From Bizionia sp. M204 (lineage in GTDB: Bacteria; Bacteroidota; Bacteroidia; Flavobacteriales; Flavobacteriaceae): a stretch of 64,000 nt of DNA. The translations under genes and the position numbers were made by a program. Positions 33,142 to 42,834 of the stretch are shown here, piece by piece (position 1 is the first letter of the stretch; every line of letters starts with the position of its first letter). Location: the NCBI RefSeq assembly GCF_023205095.1, contig NZ_CP046242.1:1539001-1603000 (forward strand), in the 5' to 3' direction. Below the pieces are notes generated by a model. That model was not told the origin of the DNA. It was given only the letters and a program-made list of their open reading frames with translations, and did no database searches.

Positions 33142-34872
33142 ATGACACATATTAAACCTGAATTATTAGCGCGTATAAACACATGGTTAACGCCTACTTT
33201 TGATACAGAGACTCAAGAATATATAAAAAACTTAATCGCCACCAATCCCGCGGAATTGCAGGAAGCTTTCCATAAAGATTTAGAGTTTGGAACTGGTGGT
33301 ATGCGCGGTATTATGGGAATCGGGACCAACCGAATTAACAAATATACACTAGGAAAAAACACACAAGGCTTAAGCAACTATTTAAAACAAAGCTTTCCTG
33401 GCGAAATTATAAAAGTTGCCATTGCTTTCGATTGCCGACATAACAGCCAATCTTTAGCCAAATTGGTTGCTGATGTATTTTCAGCCAATAATATTGAAGT
33501 CTTTTTATTCCAAGATTTACGTCCAACACCAGAATTATCCTTCACCCTAAAATATTTAAAATGCCACTGTGGCATAGTTTTAACGGCATCTCATAATCCG
33601 CCAGAATACAACGGTTTTAAAGTGTATTGGCAAGATGGTGGCCAATTAGTACCACCGCAAGATGCTGAAATTATTGCCGAAATTAATCGATTAGAATATG
33701 CTGAAATTAATTTTGAAGCGCAAGAACCGTTAATTAATTATATTGGTGAAGCTCTAGATAATGTATTCATTAATGCTTCCGTTAAAAATGGAAGTTTTAA
33801 TACACATCAAAAAGCAAAAGATAATCTGAATATTGTTTTCACTTCCTTACATGGCACATCTATTACTATTATTCCGGAAACCTTAAAACGAGCGGGTTAT
33901 AATCAAGTTCATATTGTTGAAGAGCAAGCCAAACCAGACGGTGATTTTCCTACGGTAAAATCGCCAAATCCTGAAGAACCAGCAGCCTTAAAAATGGCTT
34001 TGGAATTAGCTGAAAAAGTACAAGCTGATATTGTTATCGGTACCGATCCCGATAGTGATCGGGTTGGTGTAGCTGTTAGAGATTTAGATAATGAAATGAT
34101 TATCCTTAATGGAAATCAAGCCATGATAATCATGACGGAATTTTTGTTAAAGCAATGGAAAAAAGCGGACAAAATTAAAGGTAAGGAGTTTATTGGCTCT
34201 ACCATTGTATCCACACCTATGATGCAACAGTTAGCAGATGCATATCAGGTGGAATGTAAAATTGGCTTAACCGGATTTAAATGGATAGCTAAAATGATAA
34301 AAGACTTTCCAGAACTTAATTTTATTGGTGGTGGTGAAGAAAGTTTCGGGTTTATGGTTGGCGATTTTGTTCGCGATAAAGATGCTGTTACCGCAACTCT
34401 TTTGGCTTGCGAAATTGCAGCCCAAGCAAAAGCACAAGGCAGCTCCATTTATGAAGCATTAATCAACTTATATATAGAACATGGCTTTTATAAAGAACGT
34501 TTAGTTTCTATCACTAAAAAAGGTATTGAAGGTGCTCAAGAAATCAAACAGATGATGTATGATGCACGGGAAAACCCTTTAGAAAAGGTGAATGGATCTA
34601 AAGTTATGAAAATTGAAGATTATCAATTATCACAATCCAGGCAATTAAGCAATGGCTATATTGAACAAATTCATGTGCCAAAATCCAATGTGCTTATTTA
34701 TTATTTGGAAGATGGTAGTCAAATAGCTTTAAGACCAAGTGGCACTGAACCCAAAATTAAGTTTTACATTAGCGTTAATACCACTCTGGACAATGTGTCA
34801 GCGTTTCAAGCAACGGAACAGAAATTGGAAAACAAAATTGATGCAATTTTGAAGGAGATGAATCTAAACTAG
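33142..34872 (+). CDS. Phospho-sugar mutase (phosphoglucomutase/phosphomannomutase family)
   Basis: 576 residues. All four domain motifs are present: catalytic phosphoserine loop [17 protein letters not shown] (~149-165), metal-binding [13 protein letters not shown] (~304-316), sugar-recognition [10 protein letters not shown] (~397-406) and phosphate-binding [13 protein letters not shown] near the C-terminus. The N-terminal [18 protein letters not shown] is the usual entry. It interconverts hexose 1- and 6-phosphates; the preferred sugar cannot be told from the motifs. The stop codon is followed directly by the ATG of the exporter gene, so the two are translationally linked. Confidence 0.95.
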   Translation: MTHIKPELLARINTWLTPTFDTETQEYIKNLIATNPAELQEAFHKDLEFGTGGMRGIMGIGTNRINKYTLGKNTQGLSNYLKQSFPGEIIKVAIAFDCRHNSQSLAKLVADVFSANNIEVFLFQDLRPTPELSFTLKYLKCHCGIVLTASHNPPEYNGFKVYWQDGGQLVPPQDAEIIAEINRLEYAEINFEAQEPLINYIGEALDNVFINASVKNGSFNTHQKAKDNLNIVFTSLHGTSITIIPETLKRAGYNQVHIVEEQAKPDGDFPTVKSPNPEEPAALKMALELAEKVQADIVIGTDPDSDRVGVAVRDLDNEMIILNGNQAMIIMTEFLLKQWKKADKIKGKEFIGSTIVSTPMMQQLADAYQVECKIGLTGFKWIAKMIKDFPELNFIGGGEESFGFMVGDFVRDKDAVTATLLACEIAAQAKAQGSSIYEALINLYIEHGFYKERLVSITKKGIEGAQEIKQMMYDARENPLEKVNGSKVMKIEDYQLSQSRQLSNGYIEQIHVPKSNVLIYYLEDGSQIALRPSGTEPKIKFYISVNTTLDNVSAFQATEQKLENKIDAILKEMNLN

Positions 34873-36702
34873 ATGAAAAAAATAATAATACAATTACTAC
34901 CTTATATAAAGAAATTTAAGTCGCATGTTTTCTTAAATATCTTTTTTAATTTACTCTATGCCTTATTTAGTGCTTTAGCTTTTATTGCATTAATTCCTAT
35001 GCTTAATGTGTTATTTGATAAAACCACTATTGTTACGGAAGCACCAGTTTGGAATGGAATTTTCGATCTTAAAAATTATAGTCAAGATTTACTTAACTAT
35101 AAAGTTAGTGGTTATTTGGTGGATGGCAATGCACAAATGGCATTAGTAATTGTTATCGCTATTGTTATATCCACGTTTTTATTGAAAAATCTCTTTGGCT
35201 ATTTTGCTATGCAACATGTTATGTATTTAAGAAACGGGGTTTTAACGGCTTTGAGAAAAGACATGTATCAAAAAATAATTCAATTACCCTTGAGCTTTTA
35301 TTCAAAAAGGCAGAAAGGTGATGTAATGGCGCGAATTTTAGGTGATATTAACGAAATGCAAAATTCATTTTTTATCGTTTTAGAGCTTATTGTCCGAGAG
35401 CCATTAACCATCATATTTTCATTAGCATTGATGTTTACAATAAGTTGGGAGTTATCCGTTTTTGTGCTTTGCTTTATTCCAATCGCCGGTTTTTTAATCT
35501 CAAGAATAGGTAAAAGCTTAAAAAGTAATTCGCTAAAAGCACAGCAAGAATCTGGTAAATTAATTTCTATTGTTGAAGAATCATTAACCGGATTAAAGAT
35601 TGTAAAAGGTTATACAGCTGAACCGATTTTTACTAAAAATTTTACAAATTCAGCGGATAGTATTTTGAGATTGTCCAATAAAATTGGCTTAAAAAATAAT
35701 TTAGCTGGACCGGTTAGCGAAGTATTAGGAATAGCTACTATTGCGGTACTATTGTGGTACGGCGGAAAATTAGTACTAATTGATAACATTATTGAAGGCA
35801 CAACGTTCATAGCTTTTATGGGTTTAGCCTATGCTATATTAACGCCTGCAAAAGCAATTAGTAAGGCCAGTTATAAAGTTAAAAATGGAATGGCAGCTGC
35901 CGATCGTGTTTTCGAAATTCTACATGAAGAAGACAACATGGAAGATAATCCTGATGCCATAGATTTCAAGGATTTTAAAGATAAAGTTTCTATCAATAAA
36001 ATTTCGTTTAAATACGATAATGACCTGGTTCTTAAAAACTTTAGCCTGCATGTGGAAAAAGGCAAAACCGTTGCACTTGTTGGACAATCTGGTAGTGGTA
36101 AAAGTACTATTGCGAATTTGGTTACCCGATTTTATGATGTAAATGAAGGCAATATTACTATAGATGGTATCGATATAAAAAACATGAATAAAAAGTCCTT
36201 AAGAGACCAAATGGGATTAGTAACCCAAGATTCCATTTTATTTAACGATTCTATAAAAAACAACCTATTAATTGGTAAACCAGGTGCTACAGATACGGAA
36301 GTTATTGATGCTTTAAAAATAGCCAATGCTTGGGAGTTTGTTCAAGAGCTACCCAATGGAATTAATACCAATGTTGGCGATGCTGGAAATAATTTTTCTG
36401 GCGGACAAAAGCAGCGTTTAAGTATAGCTAGAGCTGTTCTTAAAAACCCACCGATAATGATTCTGGATGAAGCCACTTCAGCTTTAGATACCGAAAGCGA
36501 ACGATTGGTGCAAGTGGCGCTTGAGAACATGATGAAAAACCGAACATCTATTGTTATTGCACACCGTTTATCCACTATTCAGAATGCCGATTTAATTGTT
36601 GTTATGCAACATGGTCAGATTGTGGAACAAGGAACACATACCGAATTAATAGACAAAAATGGCATGTACCGCAGGTTGGTAGAAATGCAAAGTTTTGAGT
36701 AG
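34873..36702 (+). CDS. MsbA-like ABC exporter (fused membrane and ATPase domains)
   Basis: 609 residues. Six transmembrane helices in residues 1-330, with the exporter motif LPLSFYSKRQKGDVMARILGDINEMQ at the first coupling region. The ATPase domain has Walker A GQSGSGKST (~397-405), Q-loop LVTQDSILFNDSI, signature NFSGGQKQRLSIARA, Walker B IMILDEATSALD and H-switch IAHRLSTIQNAD. This half-transporter works as a homodimer, as in lipid A or lipid flippases. Location after a mutase and a polyprenyl-phosphate glycosyltransferase suggests a lipid-linked glycan or lipid A substrate, which is an inference. Confidence 0.92.
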   Translation: MKKIIIQLLPYIKKFKSHVFLNIFFNLLYALFSALAFIALIPMLNVLFDKTTIVTEAPVWNGIFDLKNYSQDLLNYKVSGYLVDGNAQMALVIVIAIVISTFLLKNLFGYFAMQHVMYLRNGVLTALRKDMYQKIIQLPLSFYSKRQKGDVMARILGDINEMQNSFFIVLELIVREPLTIIFSLALMFTISWELSVFVLCFIPIAGFLISRIGKSLKSNSLKAQQESGKLISIVEESLTGLKIVKGYTAEPIFTKNFTNSADSILRLSNKIGLKNNLAGPVSEVLGIATIAVLLWYGGKLVLIDNIIEGTTFIAFMGLAYAILTPAKAISKASYKVKNGMAAADRVFEILHEEDNMEDNPDAIDFKDFKDKVSINKISFKYDNDLVLKNFSLHVEKGKTVALVGQSGSGKSTIANLVTRFYDVNEGNITIDGIDIKNMNKKSLRDQMGLVTQDSILFNDSIKNNLLIGKPGATDTEVIDALKIANAWEFVQELPNGINTNVGDAGNNFSGGQKQRLSIARAVLKNPPIMILDEATSALDTESERLVQVALENMMKNRTSIVIAHRLSTIQNADLIVVMQHGQIVEQGTHTELIDKNGMYRRLVEMQSFE

Positions 36703-36739
36703 ACTCTAGTCTTCTTACGCTATATTTTCTGTTCCAATC

Positions 36740-36770
36740 CTTCGGTTCGCTGAAGACGATCGTTTTTTTT
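36740..36770 (+). terminator. Possible terminator after the exporter gene
   Basis: CTTCGG-TTCG-CTGAAG forms a 6-bp stem with a TTCG tetraloop, followed after seven bases by eight T residues. The gap before the T-run makes it a weak candidate. Confidence 0.4.
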
Positions 36771-36825
36771 ACAAAGTCTCATTAAACTTTTTTACCTTCT
36801 GCTAGTCTAAAGTAAAAATCGATTT

Positions 36826-37368
36826 GTGAATTCCGAAACCCAATTAGTAGCCGATTTAAAGTCTGAAAGCAAACGTCATGTCGCTTTCAACGATTTGGTA
36901 ACGCAATACAAAGAGCGACTATATTGGCATATTCGTCATTTTGTTAAATCGCACGACGATACAGATGATGTTTTGCAGAATACCTTCATAAAAATTTATC
37001 GAAATATTGATAACTTTAAAGGTGACAGCAAATTATTTTCTTGGATGTACCGGATTGCAACTAATGAAGCCTTAACATTTATAAATAAGCGCGCTAAAGA
37101 GATGCAAATTACCAATGAGGAAGTTCAGGATTTAGCAATAGCAAATTTACAAGCTGATGTGTATTTTGAAGGAGATGATATTCAACTAAAATTACAGCGA
37201 GCTATTGCTAGGTTACCCGAAAAGCAACAACTCGTTTTTAATATGAAGTACTTTCAAGATTTAAAATACAAAGACATGTCTGAAATTTTAGAAACTAGTG
37301 AAGGCGCTTTAAAAGCATCATATCACATTGCGGTTAAAAAAGTAGAGGACTACTTACTGAACGATTAA
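36826..37368 (+). CDS. ECF-type RNA polymerase sigma factor
   Basis: 180 residues from a GTG start. Region 2 (HIRHFVKSHDDTDDVLQNTFIKIYRNIDNFKGDSKLFSWMYRIATNEALTFINKR, about residues 35-90) contains the DDVLQ core-binding helix and the -10 recognition WMYRIATN block. Region 4 (LPEKQQLVFNMKYFQDLKYKDMSEILETSEGALKASYHIAVKKV, ~130-175) carries the -35 helix-turn-helix. There is no sigma-70 region 1 or 3. It leads a three-gene operon with a putative anti-sigma factor and a periplasmic sensor. Confidence 0.93.
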   Translation: MNSETQLVADLKSESKRHVAFNDLVTQYKERLYWHIRHFVKSHDDTDDVLQNTFIKIYRNIDNFKGDSKLFSWMYRIATNEALTFINKRAKEMQITNEEVQDLAIANLQADVYFEGDDIQLKLQRAIARLPEKQQLVFNMKYFQDLKYKDMSEILETSEGALKASYHIAVKKVEDYLLND

Positions 37369-37399
37369 ACCTTTTTAAGAAATTTGAGTCTAAACAGTA

Positions 37400-37894
37400 A
37401 TGAAAAACAGTAAATTACATACTATAAAAAAAACAGGTTTTAAAACACCGGATAACTACTTCAAGAATTTTGAGGAAACACTTTTAAGTGAAATAGCTCT
37501 TAAGGAACAAAGTAAGGCATCGGGTTTTAAGGTACCAGAAAATTATTTTGAAACGTTCCAAGTTCCAAAACTTGATATAGTTTCAGAAGAAAAAACGGAA
37601 ACAAAGGTTATTCCGCTCTTCTCTAAAAAAACCTGGCTCTACGCTGCTAGTATTGCTGCTATTGCCATTTTAGTGATAAGTTTGCCAGATTTTAATAAAC
37701 CGGTTAGTTTTTCATCATTAGATAACGAAAGTATTGAAGATTATATCCTTTCAAATGATTATGAATCATCAACCTTAAACAACCTTATTATTGATCCTTC
37801 AGCTTTTGAAGATGCTATTTACACAGACGCTTTAAGCGATGTGTCATTAGAAAGTTATTTGTATAACAATTCAGAATTAGAAGACCTTGAATAA
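37400..37894 (+). CDS. Putative membrane anti-sigma factor with duplicated N-terminal motif
   Basis: 164 residues: an N-terminal cytoplasmic part with two copies of GFK(T/V)P(D/E)NYF.(N/T)F (residues 13-23 and 42-52), one transmembrane helix (WLYAASIAAIAILVISLP, ~77-94) and an acidic periplasmic tail (ESIEDYILSNDYESSTLNNL...ELEDLE). No zinc-binding HxxxCxxC anti-sigma motif is present. Position between an ECF sigma gene and a periplasmic Spy-like gene, plus the single-pass topology, suggests an anti-sigma factor; this is inference. The duplicated motif may be the sigma-binding surface. Confidence 0.75.
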   Translation: MKNSKLHTIKKTGFKTPDNYFKNFEETLLSEIALKEQSKASGFKVPENYFETFQVPKLDIVSEEKTETKVIPLFSKKTWLYAASIAAIAILVISLPDFNKPVSFSSLDNESIEDYILSNDYESSTLNNLIIDPSAFEDAIYTDALSDVSLESYLYNNSELEDLE

Positions 37895-37910
37895 GACTAA
37901 AACATACAAA

Positions 37911-38360
37911 ATGAAACAGACAATTTTAATATTAGCAACTGTATTGTTTAGCACAGTTGGCTTTTCACAAAATCGTGATGCCCATCATGAAAAAATTAAA
38001 ACCTTAAAAGTAGCTTATATCACAGAAAAATTAAATTTGACCCAAACCGAAGCACAGAAATTCTGGCCTATATATAATAAGTTTGAGGAAGATCACAATA
38101 AACTTCGCCACGACTTATCTGATAAGCGAAAAGATATAGATATGGAAAATTTAACGGAAAGCAACGCCAAAAGTTTAATTAAGGAAATGGAATTGCTTTA
38201 CGAGAAAAGATATCAGTCTTATCAGAAATACATGAAAGACTTACAAACCGTTTTACCGGCTAAAAAAGTCGTTTTACTAAAAAAAGTAGAAGATGATTTT
38301 AAACGTAAAATGTTTGAAGAATATAAAAACCGACACGGAAAGTCCAAAAACACGCCTTAA
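37911..38360 (+). CDS. Periplasmic Spy/CpxP-like sensor protein of the sigma operon
   Basis: 149 residues from the ATG at 37911 (MKQTILILATVLFSTVGFSQ, signal peptide); an in-frame TTG at 37887 would overlap the preceding gene and prefix the signal with polar residues. The mature part is almost entirely helical and charged. LNLTQTEAQKFWPIYNKFEEDHNKLRHDL resembles the LT..Q...f..i......LR repeat of Spy/CpxP proteins, which bind unfolded or metal-stressed proteins in the periplasm. Third gene of the operon, closed by the terminator at 38363. Sensor of envelope stress for the sigma/anti-sigma pair is a reasonable guess. Confidence 0.8.
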   Translation: MKQTILILATVLFSTVGFSQNRDAHHEKIKTLKVAYITEKLNLTQTEAQKFWPIYNKFEEDHNKLRHDLSDKRKDIDMENLTESNAKSLIKEMELLYEKRYQSYQKYMKDLQTVLPAKKVVLLKKVEDDFKRKMFEEYKNRHGKSKNTP

Positions 38361-38362
38361 TA

Positions 38363-38390
38363 AAAAAAGCAGCCAACTGGCTGCTTTTTT
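38363..38390. terminator. Bidirectional terminator after the sigma operon
   Basis: GCAGCC-AACT-GGCTGC stem extended by six A-T pairs; lies between converging stops at 38360 and 38393. Confidence 0.88.
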
Positions 38391-38392
38391 TA

Positions 38393-39445
38393 TTAGTTTC
38401 GTTTAAAAAGAAGTTTACTAACCCTGCCTTGTCCAGATGCATAAGCAACACTGTCATTTAAAAAACGAATGGAATAAAATCCTTCGTCTGACAGGTGTGT
38501 CCATGTTGTACCATTATCATTGGAATAATCCATGCCTTTAAATCCAACAGCTAGCAATTCTTTACCGTCACTATTTGGAATATACTGGACACAACTGCGA
38601 TAACCAGGTTCTTTGTTTTCAGCAACTAATTCCCATGTTTTTCCGCCATCTATTGTTCTAATTTTATTAGCTGAATTATTGTCAGGCTTGGTGTAATCAC
38701 CACCAATAGCAAAACCAATCATGTCATCATAAAAATCAATAGAATACATACCTGTAGTCTCTAATCCTTGAATAATAGGTGTCTGAAAAACTTCCCATGT
38801 TTCACCTTTATCTCCAGAATATAATACCGTACTTACCTTCCCACCTGTTGCAACCCAGGCCTTTGCTCCTTTTACCACAATGTTGGTATTACTCGCAGCA
38901 AATGCCGCAGAACCATTACTTGCATCTGGCAACTTATCACACGGAATTTTTTGCCATGTATTACCACCATCTCTGGTAATAATAATACTTAAACAAGTAT
39001 CTGTAGCATCACCGATGGCAATACCTTCTTGTTTATTCCAAAATGCCATAGCATCATAAAACACCTTCTCATGAACCTCTTTATATACTAATTCCATAAT
39101 TCCTGAATTAGATGTTTTAAACATTAATGCGGGACTTCCTACATTCAACATAAAAAAATCTTCAGAATTATTCCCTATTGCTCGAAACTCTAAATTTAAT
39201 GAGTCATGAGTCTGTTCTGAAATTAACCATTTATTCGACTCCATATCACATAACCCATAGGTATTATTATTTGCGCCAAAGGCCAAGCTTTTAGAATCTA
39301 GTATCTGTAAAGCACGAATACTCAAGGTAGAATCTTCTAATATTGTTTCAATTTCAACGCTTGAAATAGGCAACGCATATTTTTTTGAATCATTCTTACA
39401 AGCCACAATTGTTAGTACTATTAAAACTAGAAACAAATTTTTCAT
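38393..39445 (-). CDS. Lipoprotein with BNR-type beta-propeller repeats (Ycf48/sialidase-like)
   Basis: 350 residues. Lipoprotein signal (MKNLFLVLIVLTIVAC, Cys16). At least four BNR/Asp-box repeats are visible: ITRDGGNTWQKI, YSGDKGETWEVF, RTIDGGKTWELV and YSNDNGTTWTHL (consensus SxDxGxTW), spaced 50-60 residues, so it folds as a beta-propeller. The family is often called photosystem-stability-factor-like or oxidoreductase; no cofactor or catalytic sialidase arginine triad was identified. Likely a surface or periplasmic lipoprotein with a scaffolding role. Monocistronic. Confidence 0.85.
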   Translation of the reverse strand: MKNLFLVLIVLTIVACKNDSKKYALPISSVEIETILEDSTLSIRALQILDSKSLAFGANNNTYGLCDMESNKWLISEQTHDSLNLEFRAIGNNSEDFFMLNVGSPALMFKTSNSGIMELVYKEVHEKVFYDAMAFWNKQEGIAIGDATDTCLSIIITRDGGNTWQKIPCDKLPDASNGSAAFAASNTNIVVKGAKAWVATGGKVSTVLYSGDKGETWEVFQTPIIQGLETTGMYSIDFYDDMIGFAIGGDYTKPDNNSANKIRTIDGGKTWELVAENKEPGYRSCVQYIPNSDGKELLAVGFKGMDYSNDNGTTWTHLSDEGFYSIRFLNDSVAYASGQGRVSKLLFKRN

Positions 39446-39519
39446 GATGAGTTATTTTGTATAAAAATAGAAAAGCTAAACGAATATTTAGATAAACTTC
39501 TAAAGAAATAAACTTTGTG

Positions 39520-39527
39520 TACCTTTG
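39520..39527 (+). promoter_or_regulatory. -7 promoter element for rsmB
   Basis: TACCTTTG, 76 bases before the ATG at 39604; the TTC at 39498-39500 could be a weak -33 element. Confidence 0.45.
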
Positions 39528-39603
39528 CATGCTTTTAAATAACTAAAAAGTATTTTGGAAATGTTTTAGAAAACAGTTTCGGAATGCAATACATATATAC
39601 AGA

Positions 39604-40815
39604 ATGCGATTACACAGAAACTTATGTTTTGCCGTTATAGATGGTTTAACACTAATATTTAATGAAGGGAAATATGCTGATAAAGTCATACAGCAATTAT
39701 TAAAACGCGATAAACGTTGGGGAAGTCGCGATCGTGGTTTTGTAGCAGAAACAACCTACGACATTGTAAGGTGGAAACGCTTATATTCTGAAATCGCAGA
39801 GGTAAAAGAACCGTATAGCCGTGAAGATTTATGGCGTGTTTTTGCCGTATGGGCAACTTTAAGAGGTATTAAATTACCCGATTGGAAATATTTTGAAAAC
39901 ACACCTTCACGTAAAATTAAAGGCCGTTTTGATGAATTGTCTAAAATTAGAAAATTTAAAGAATCTATTCCAGATTGGATGGATGAGTTAGGCGTTAAAG
40001 AATTAGGCGAAGCGGCTTGGACTAAAGAAATTGCTGCTTTAAATGAGCAAGCAGATGTTGTTTTGCGTGTTAATACACTCAAAACAACCAAGGAAAAACT
40101 ACAAGCTGAATTATTCGATTTAGAGATTGACACAGAATTTATCAAAGACTACCCAAACGCTTTAAGATTAAAAGAACGTGCCAATGTGTTTACATCCGAT
40201 GCCTTTAAAAACGGACATTTTGAGGTGCAAGATGCATCATCTCAACTAGTTGCGGAATTTTTAAATGTGGAGCCTGGAATGCGCGTGGTAGACACCTGCG
40301 CTGGCGCCGGAGGAAAAACATTGCATATAGCATCCTTAATGGAAAATAAAGGGCAAATTATTGCATTAGATATTTATGCCAATAAACTAAATGAACTAAA
40401 ACGTCGTGCCAAACGAAATGGCGCTCACAATATTGAACCAAGACATATTGATTCCACGAAAGTCATTAAAAAACTATATGATAAAGCCGATCGTGTTTTA
40501 ATTGATGCACCCTGTTCTGGTTTAGGCGTTTTACGAAGAAACCCCGATGCGAAATGGAAATTAGAACCTGAATTTTTAGATAAAATAAAAATTACTCAAC
40601 AAGAAATTCTTCAACAGTACTCCCGAATTGTAAAGCCTGGAGGACAAATGGTTTATGCCACCTGCTCCATTTTACCTTCTGAAAATCAGAATCAAGTTAA
40701 AACATTTTTAGCTTCCGAAGCTGGAAAAGATTTTACATTTGTAAAAGAGAATAAAGTATTAGCTTCGAAAACTGGTTTCGATGGATTTTATATGGCCTTA
40801 CTTCAAAAAAAATAA
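39604..40815 (+). CDS. rsmB: 16S rRNA (cytosine-967-C5)-methyltransferase
   Basis: 403 residues. The N-terminal ~130 residues are NusB-like RNA binding (LIFNEGKYADKVIQQLLKRDKRWGSRDRGFVAETTYDIVRWKRLY). The methyltransferase shows the SAM site DTCAGAGGKTLHIASLM, ALDIYANKLNELKRRAKRNG, catalytic IDAPCSGLGVLRRNPDAKW and the second conserved cysteine in YATCSILPSENQNQV, the two-cysteine arrangement of m5C RNA methyltransferases. It methylates C967 of 16S rRNA. An alternative in the same family (other NOL1/NOP2/Sun enzymes) is less likely because of the NusB domain. Confidence 0.9.
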   Translation: MRLHRNLCFAVIDGLTLIFNEGKYADKVIQQLLKRDKRWGSRDRGFVAETTYDIVRWKRLYSEIAEVKEPYSREDLWRVFAVWATLRGIKLPDWKYFENTPSRKIKGRFDELSKIRKFKESIPDWMDELGVKELGEAAWTKEIAALNEQADVVLRVNTLKTTKEKLQAELFDLEIDTEFIKDYPNALRLKERANVFTSDAFKNGHFEVQDASSQLVAEFLNVEPGMRVVDTCAGAGGKTLHIASLMENKGQIIALDIYANKLNELKRRAKRNGAHNIEPRHIDSTKVIKKLYDKADRVLIDAPCSGLGVLRRNPDAKWKLEPEFLDKIKITQQEILQQYSRIVKPGGQMVYATCSILPSENQNQVKTFLASEAGKDFTFVKENKVLASKTGFDGFYMALLQKK

Positions 40816-40827
40816 AAAATTAATAGC

Positions 40828-42669
40828 ATGAAAAAACTTTACACCCTACTCGTTTTATTAATAAGCACCGTTGCTTTTGCACAGATTCCAACTAATTATT
40901 ACAATTCAGCGACTGGCACAGGATACACGCTTAAAACCCAATTAAAACGCATAATTAACACAGCAGATGACGGTTTAACACCAGAGTATTACCATAATGA
41001 CCAAGGCTACAATGCTATGGATGGTTTTATTTCTACCTATGAATTAGATAATTATTATGAAGTGGGAAGTAATACTATTTTAGACCCATATTCTGAAAAC
41101 CCTAATGGCCCAGACCCATACACATTTACCCCAGGAACTGACGAATGTGGCAGTTATAATAGTGAAGGTGACTGTTACAATAAAGAGCACGTAATTCCGC
41201 AATCTGTTTTTAATGAGCAAACGCCAATGCGCAGTGATGCACATGAGTTACTACCAACTGATGGCCGTGTTAATGGATTTAGAGGTAGTTTTCCGTTTGG
41301 AAGAGTGGATGATTCCAACTTAACAAACCAAAATGGTATTACAAATCCAACACAAAACGGCTCCAAATTAGGTGGAAATTTAAATAGTGGCTATTCTGCG
41401 GGATATTCAGGAACTGTTTTTGAACCAATTGATGAATTTAAAGGCGATATTGCTCGTATTCATTTCTATTTTGCAACCCGTTATGAAGATCAAGTTGCGG
41501 GTTGGGGAGGTTACGCCATGTTCAATGGGACATCTGATGTGGTTTTTGAAGAAACCTTCTTAAATATATTATTACAATGGCACGCTATGGATCCGGTTTC
41601 CCAAAAAGAAATTGATAGAAATAATAATATTTTCTATAACCACCAATCTAATAGAAACCCGTTTGTAGATCATCCTGAATATGTAAATGCTATCTGGAAC
41701 CCAACGCCAGATACAGAAGCACCTTCCATGCCTACTAACTTAATTGCATCTAATCCAACCGATAATACTATTGATTTAAACTGGACCGCTGCAACTGATA
41801 ATGTTGCCGTTACTTCTTACGATATTTATGTTGAAGGCATTAATTCCTTTAATACATCGGGCACCAATTTTACAGTTCCTGGTTTAACACCAGACACCAA
41901 CTATTGCTTTACAATTAAAGCCAAAGATGCAGCAGGAAATGAATCAGGTTTTAGTAACCAAGCTTGCGAAACTACAACAGACAATGGTGTGGGTGTTAAT
42001 TGCATGGCTGAAACGTTTGAGAGTATTCCTGCAAACGCTGGTAATTACGTTACCAGAACCTGGACAGGTGACAATGGTGGCGACTGGACGGCAACTGAAG
42101 CCAGAACAGATCAAACTATTACCAATAGAGCTATAACTATTAGAGGCGGAAGCCTCACGGCTCCAACTACAACTGGAGGTATAGGTAGTTTTACCGTAAC
42201 AACAAAACGTGTATTTGGAGGTACAAGTGGAACGTTCAATTTAAAAGTGAATAATACAATTGTAGGCACTATTCCTTATGGCGATCAAGATGTTGCACAA
42301 ACTATTACTATTCAAAATATAAATATTGAAGGTTCTGTTTCAATTGTTATTGATGATAATAGTGGTCCTAGTAATAGGGTTGCTTTCGATGATTTATCTT
42401 GGACATGTTATACGAATTTAAGCACGGACGATTTTACGATTTCGAACATTAATATGTACCCTAACCCTGTAAAAAACAGTTTAAACATTAACTTAAATTA
42501 CCCGAACCAAACGCAAATAGACATTTACAATGTACTTGGTAAAAAGGTAATCTCTAAAGTTATCTACAAATCGGACATAATTAATACCGAACAGTTAAGT
42601 AGTGGTATGTACATTGTGCGGATTAAACAAAATGAAACTTCAATAAGCAAAAAGCTCATTAAAAAATAA
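40828..42669 (+). CDS. Secreted endonuclease I-family nuclease with FN3 and T9SS sorting domain
   Basis: 613 residues: signal peptide (MKKLYTLLVLLISTVAFAQ), an endonuclease I catalytic domain to about residue 290 (DCYNKEHVIPQSVFNEQTPMRSDAHELLPTDGRVNGFRGSFPFG with catalytic His in KEHVIPQS; DIARIHFYFATRYED; LLQWHAMDPVS; HQSNRNPFVDHPEY), a fibronectin type III domain (APSMPTNLIASNPTDNTIDLNWTAATDN) at ~295-385, a beta-sandwich of ~130 residues (MAETFESIPANAGNYVTRTWTGDNGG) and a T9SS type A sorting domain (YPNPVKNSLNI). It degrades extracellular nucleic acids, presumably for phosphate or nucleotide scavenging. Starts 12 bases after rsmB. Confidence 0.92.
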   Translation: MKKLYTLLVLLISTVAFAQIPTNYYNSATGTGYTLKTQLKRIINTADDGLTPEYYHNDQGYNAMDGFISTYELDNYYEVGSNTILDPYSENPNGPDPYTFTPGTDECGSYNSEGDCYNKEHVIPQSVFNEQTPMRSDAHELLPTDGRVNGFRGSFPFGRVDDSNLTNQNGITNPTQNGSKLGGNLNSGYSAGYSGTVFEPIDEFKGDIARIHFYFATRYEDQVAGWGGYAMFNGTSDVVFEETFLNILLQWHAMDPVSQKEIDRNNNIFYNHQSNRNPFVDHPEYVNAIWNPTPDTEAPSMPTNLIASNPTDNTIDLNWTAATDNVAVTSYDIYVEGINSFNTSGTNFTVPGLTPDTNYCFTIKAKDAAGNESGFSNQACETTTDNGVGVNCMAETFESIPANAGNYVTRTWTGDNGGDWTATEARTDQTITNRAITIRGGSLTAPTTTGGIGSFTVTTKRVFGGTSGTFNLKVNNTIVGTIPYGDQDVAQTITIQNINIEGSVSIVIDDNSGPSNRVAFDDLSWTCYTNLSTDDFTISNINMYPNPVKNSLNINLNYPNQTQIDIYNVLGKKVISKVIYKSDIINTEQLSSGMYIVRIKQNETSISKKLIKK

Positions 42670-42673
42670 TTTC

Positions 42674-42701
42674 AAAAAGCGACTTTAACAAGTCGCTTTT
42701 T
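42674..42701 (+). terminator. Terminator after the secreted nuclease gene
   Basis: AAAAAGCGACTT-TAAC-AAGTCGCTTTTT, a 12-bp perfect stem followed by T residues, 5 bases past the stop. Confidence 0.9.
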
Positions 42702-42774
42702 TTATGGTTAATAACAGCGTGGATAACTCGGCATTTTCAATAATAGAAATAGTAATTATTACGTTGAAAAAAAG

Positions 42775-42782
42775 TAAATTTG
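42775..42782 (+). promoter_or_regulatory. -7 promoter element for purL
   Basis: TAAATTTG, 52 bases before the ATG at 42835. Confidence 0.5.
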
Positions 42783-42834
42783 CATTTTAAACAACCTGCC
42801 AGACGAATAGAAAGGCAACTATAACTCATACATA

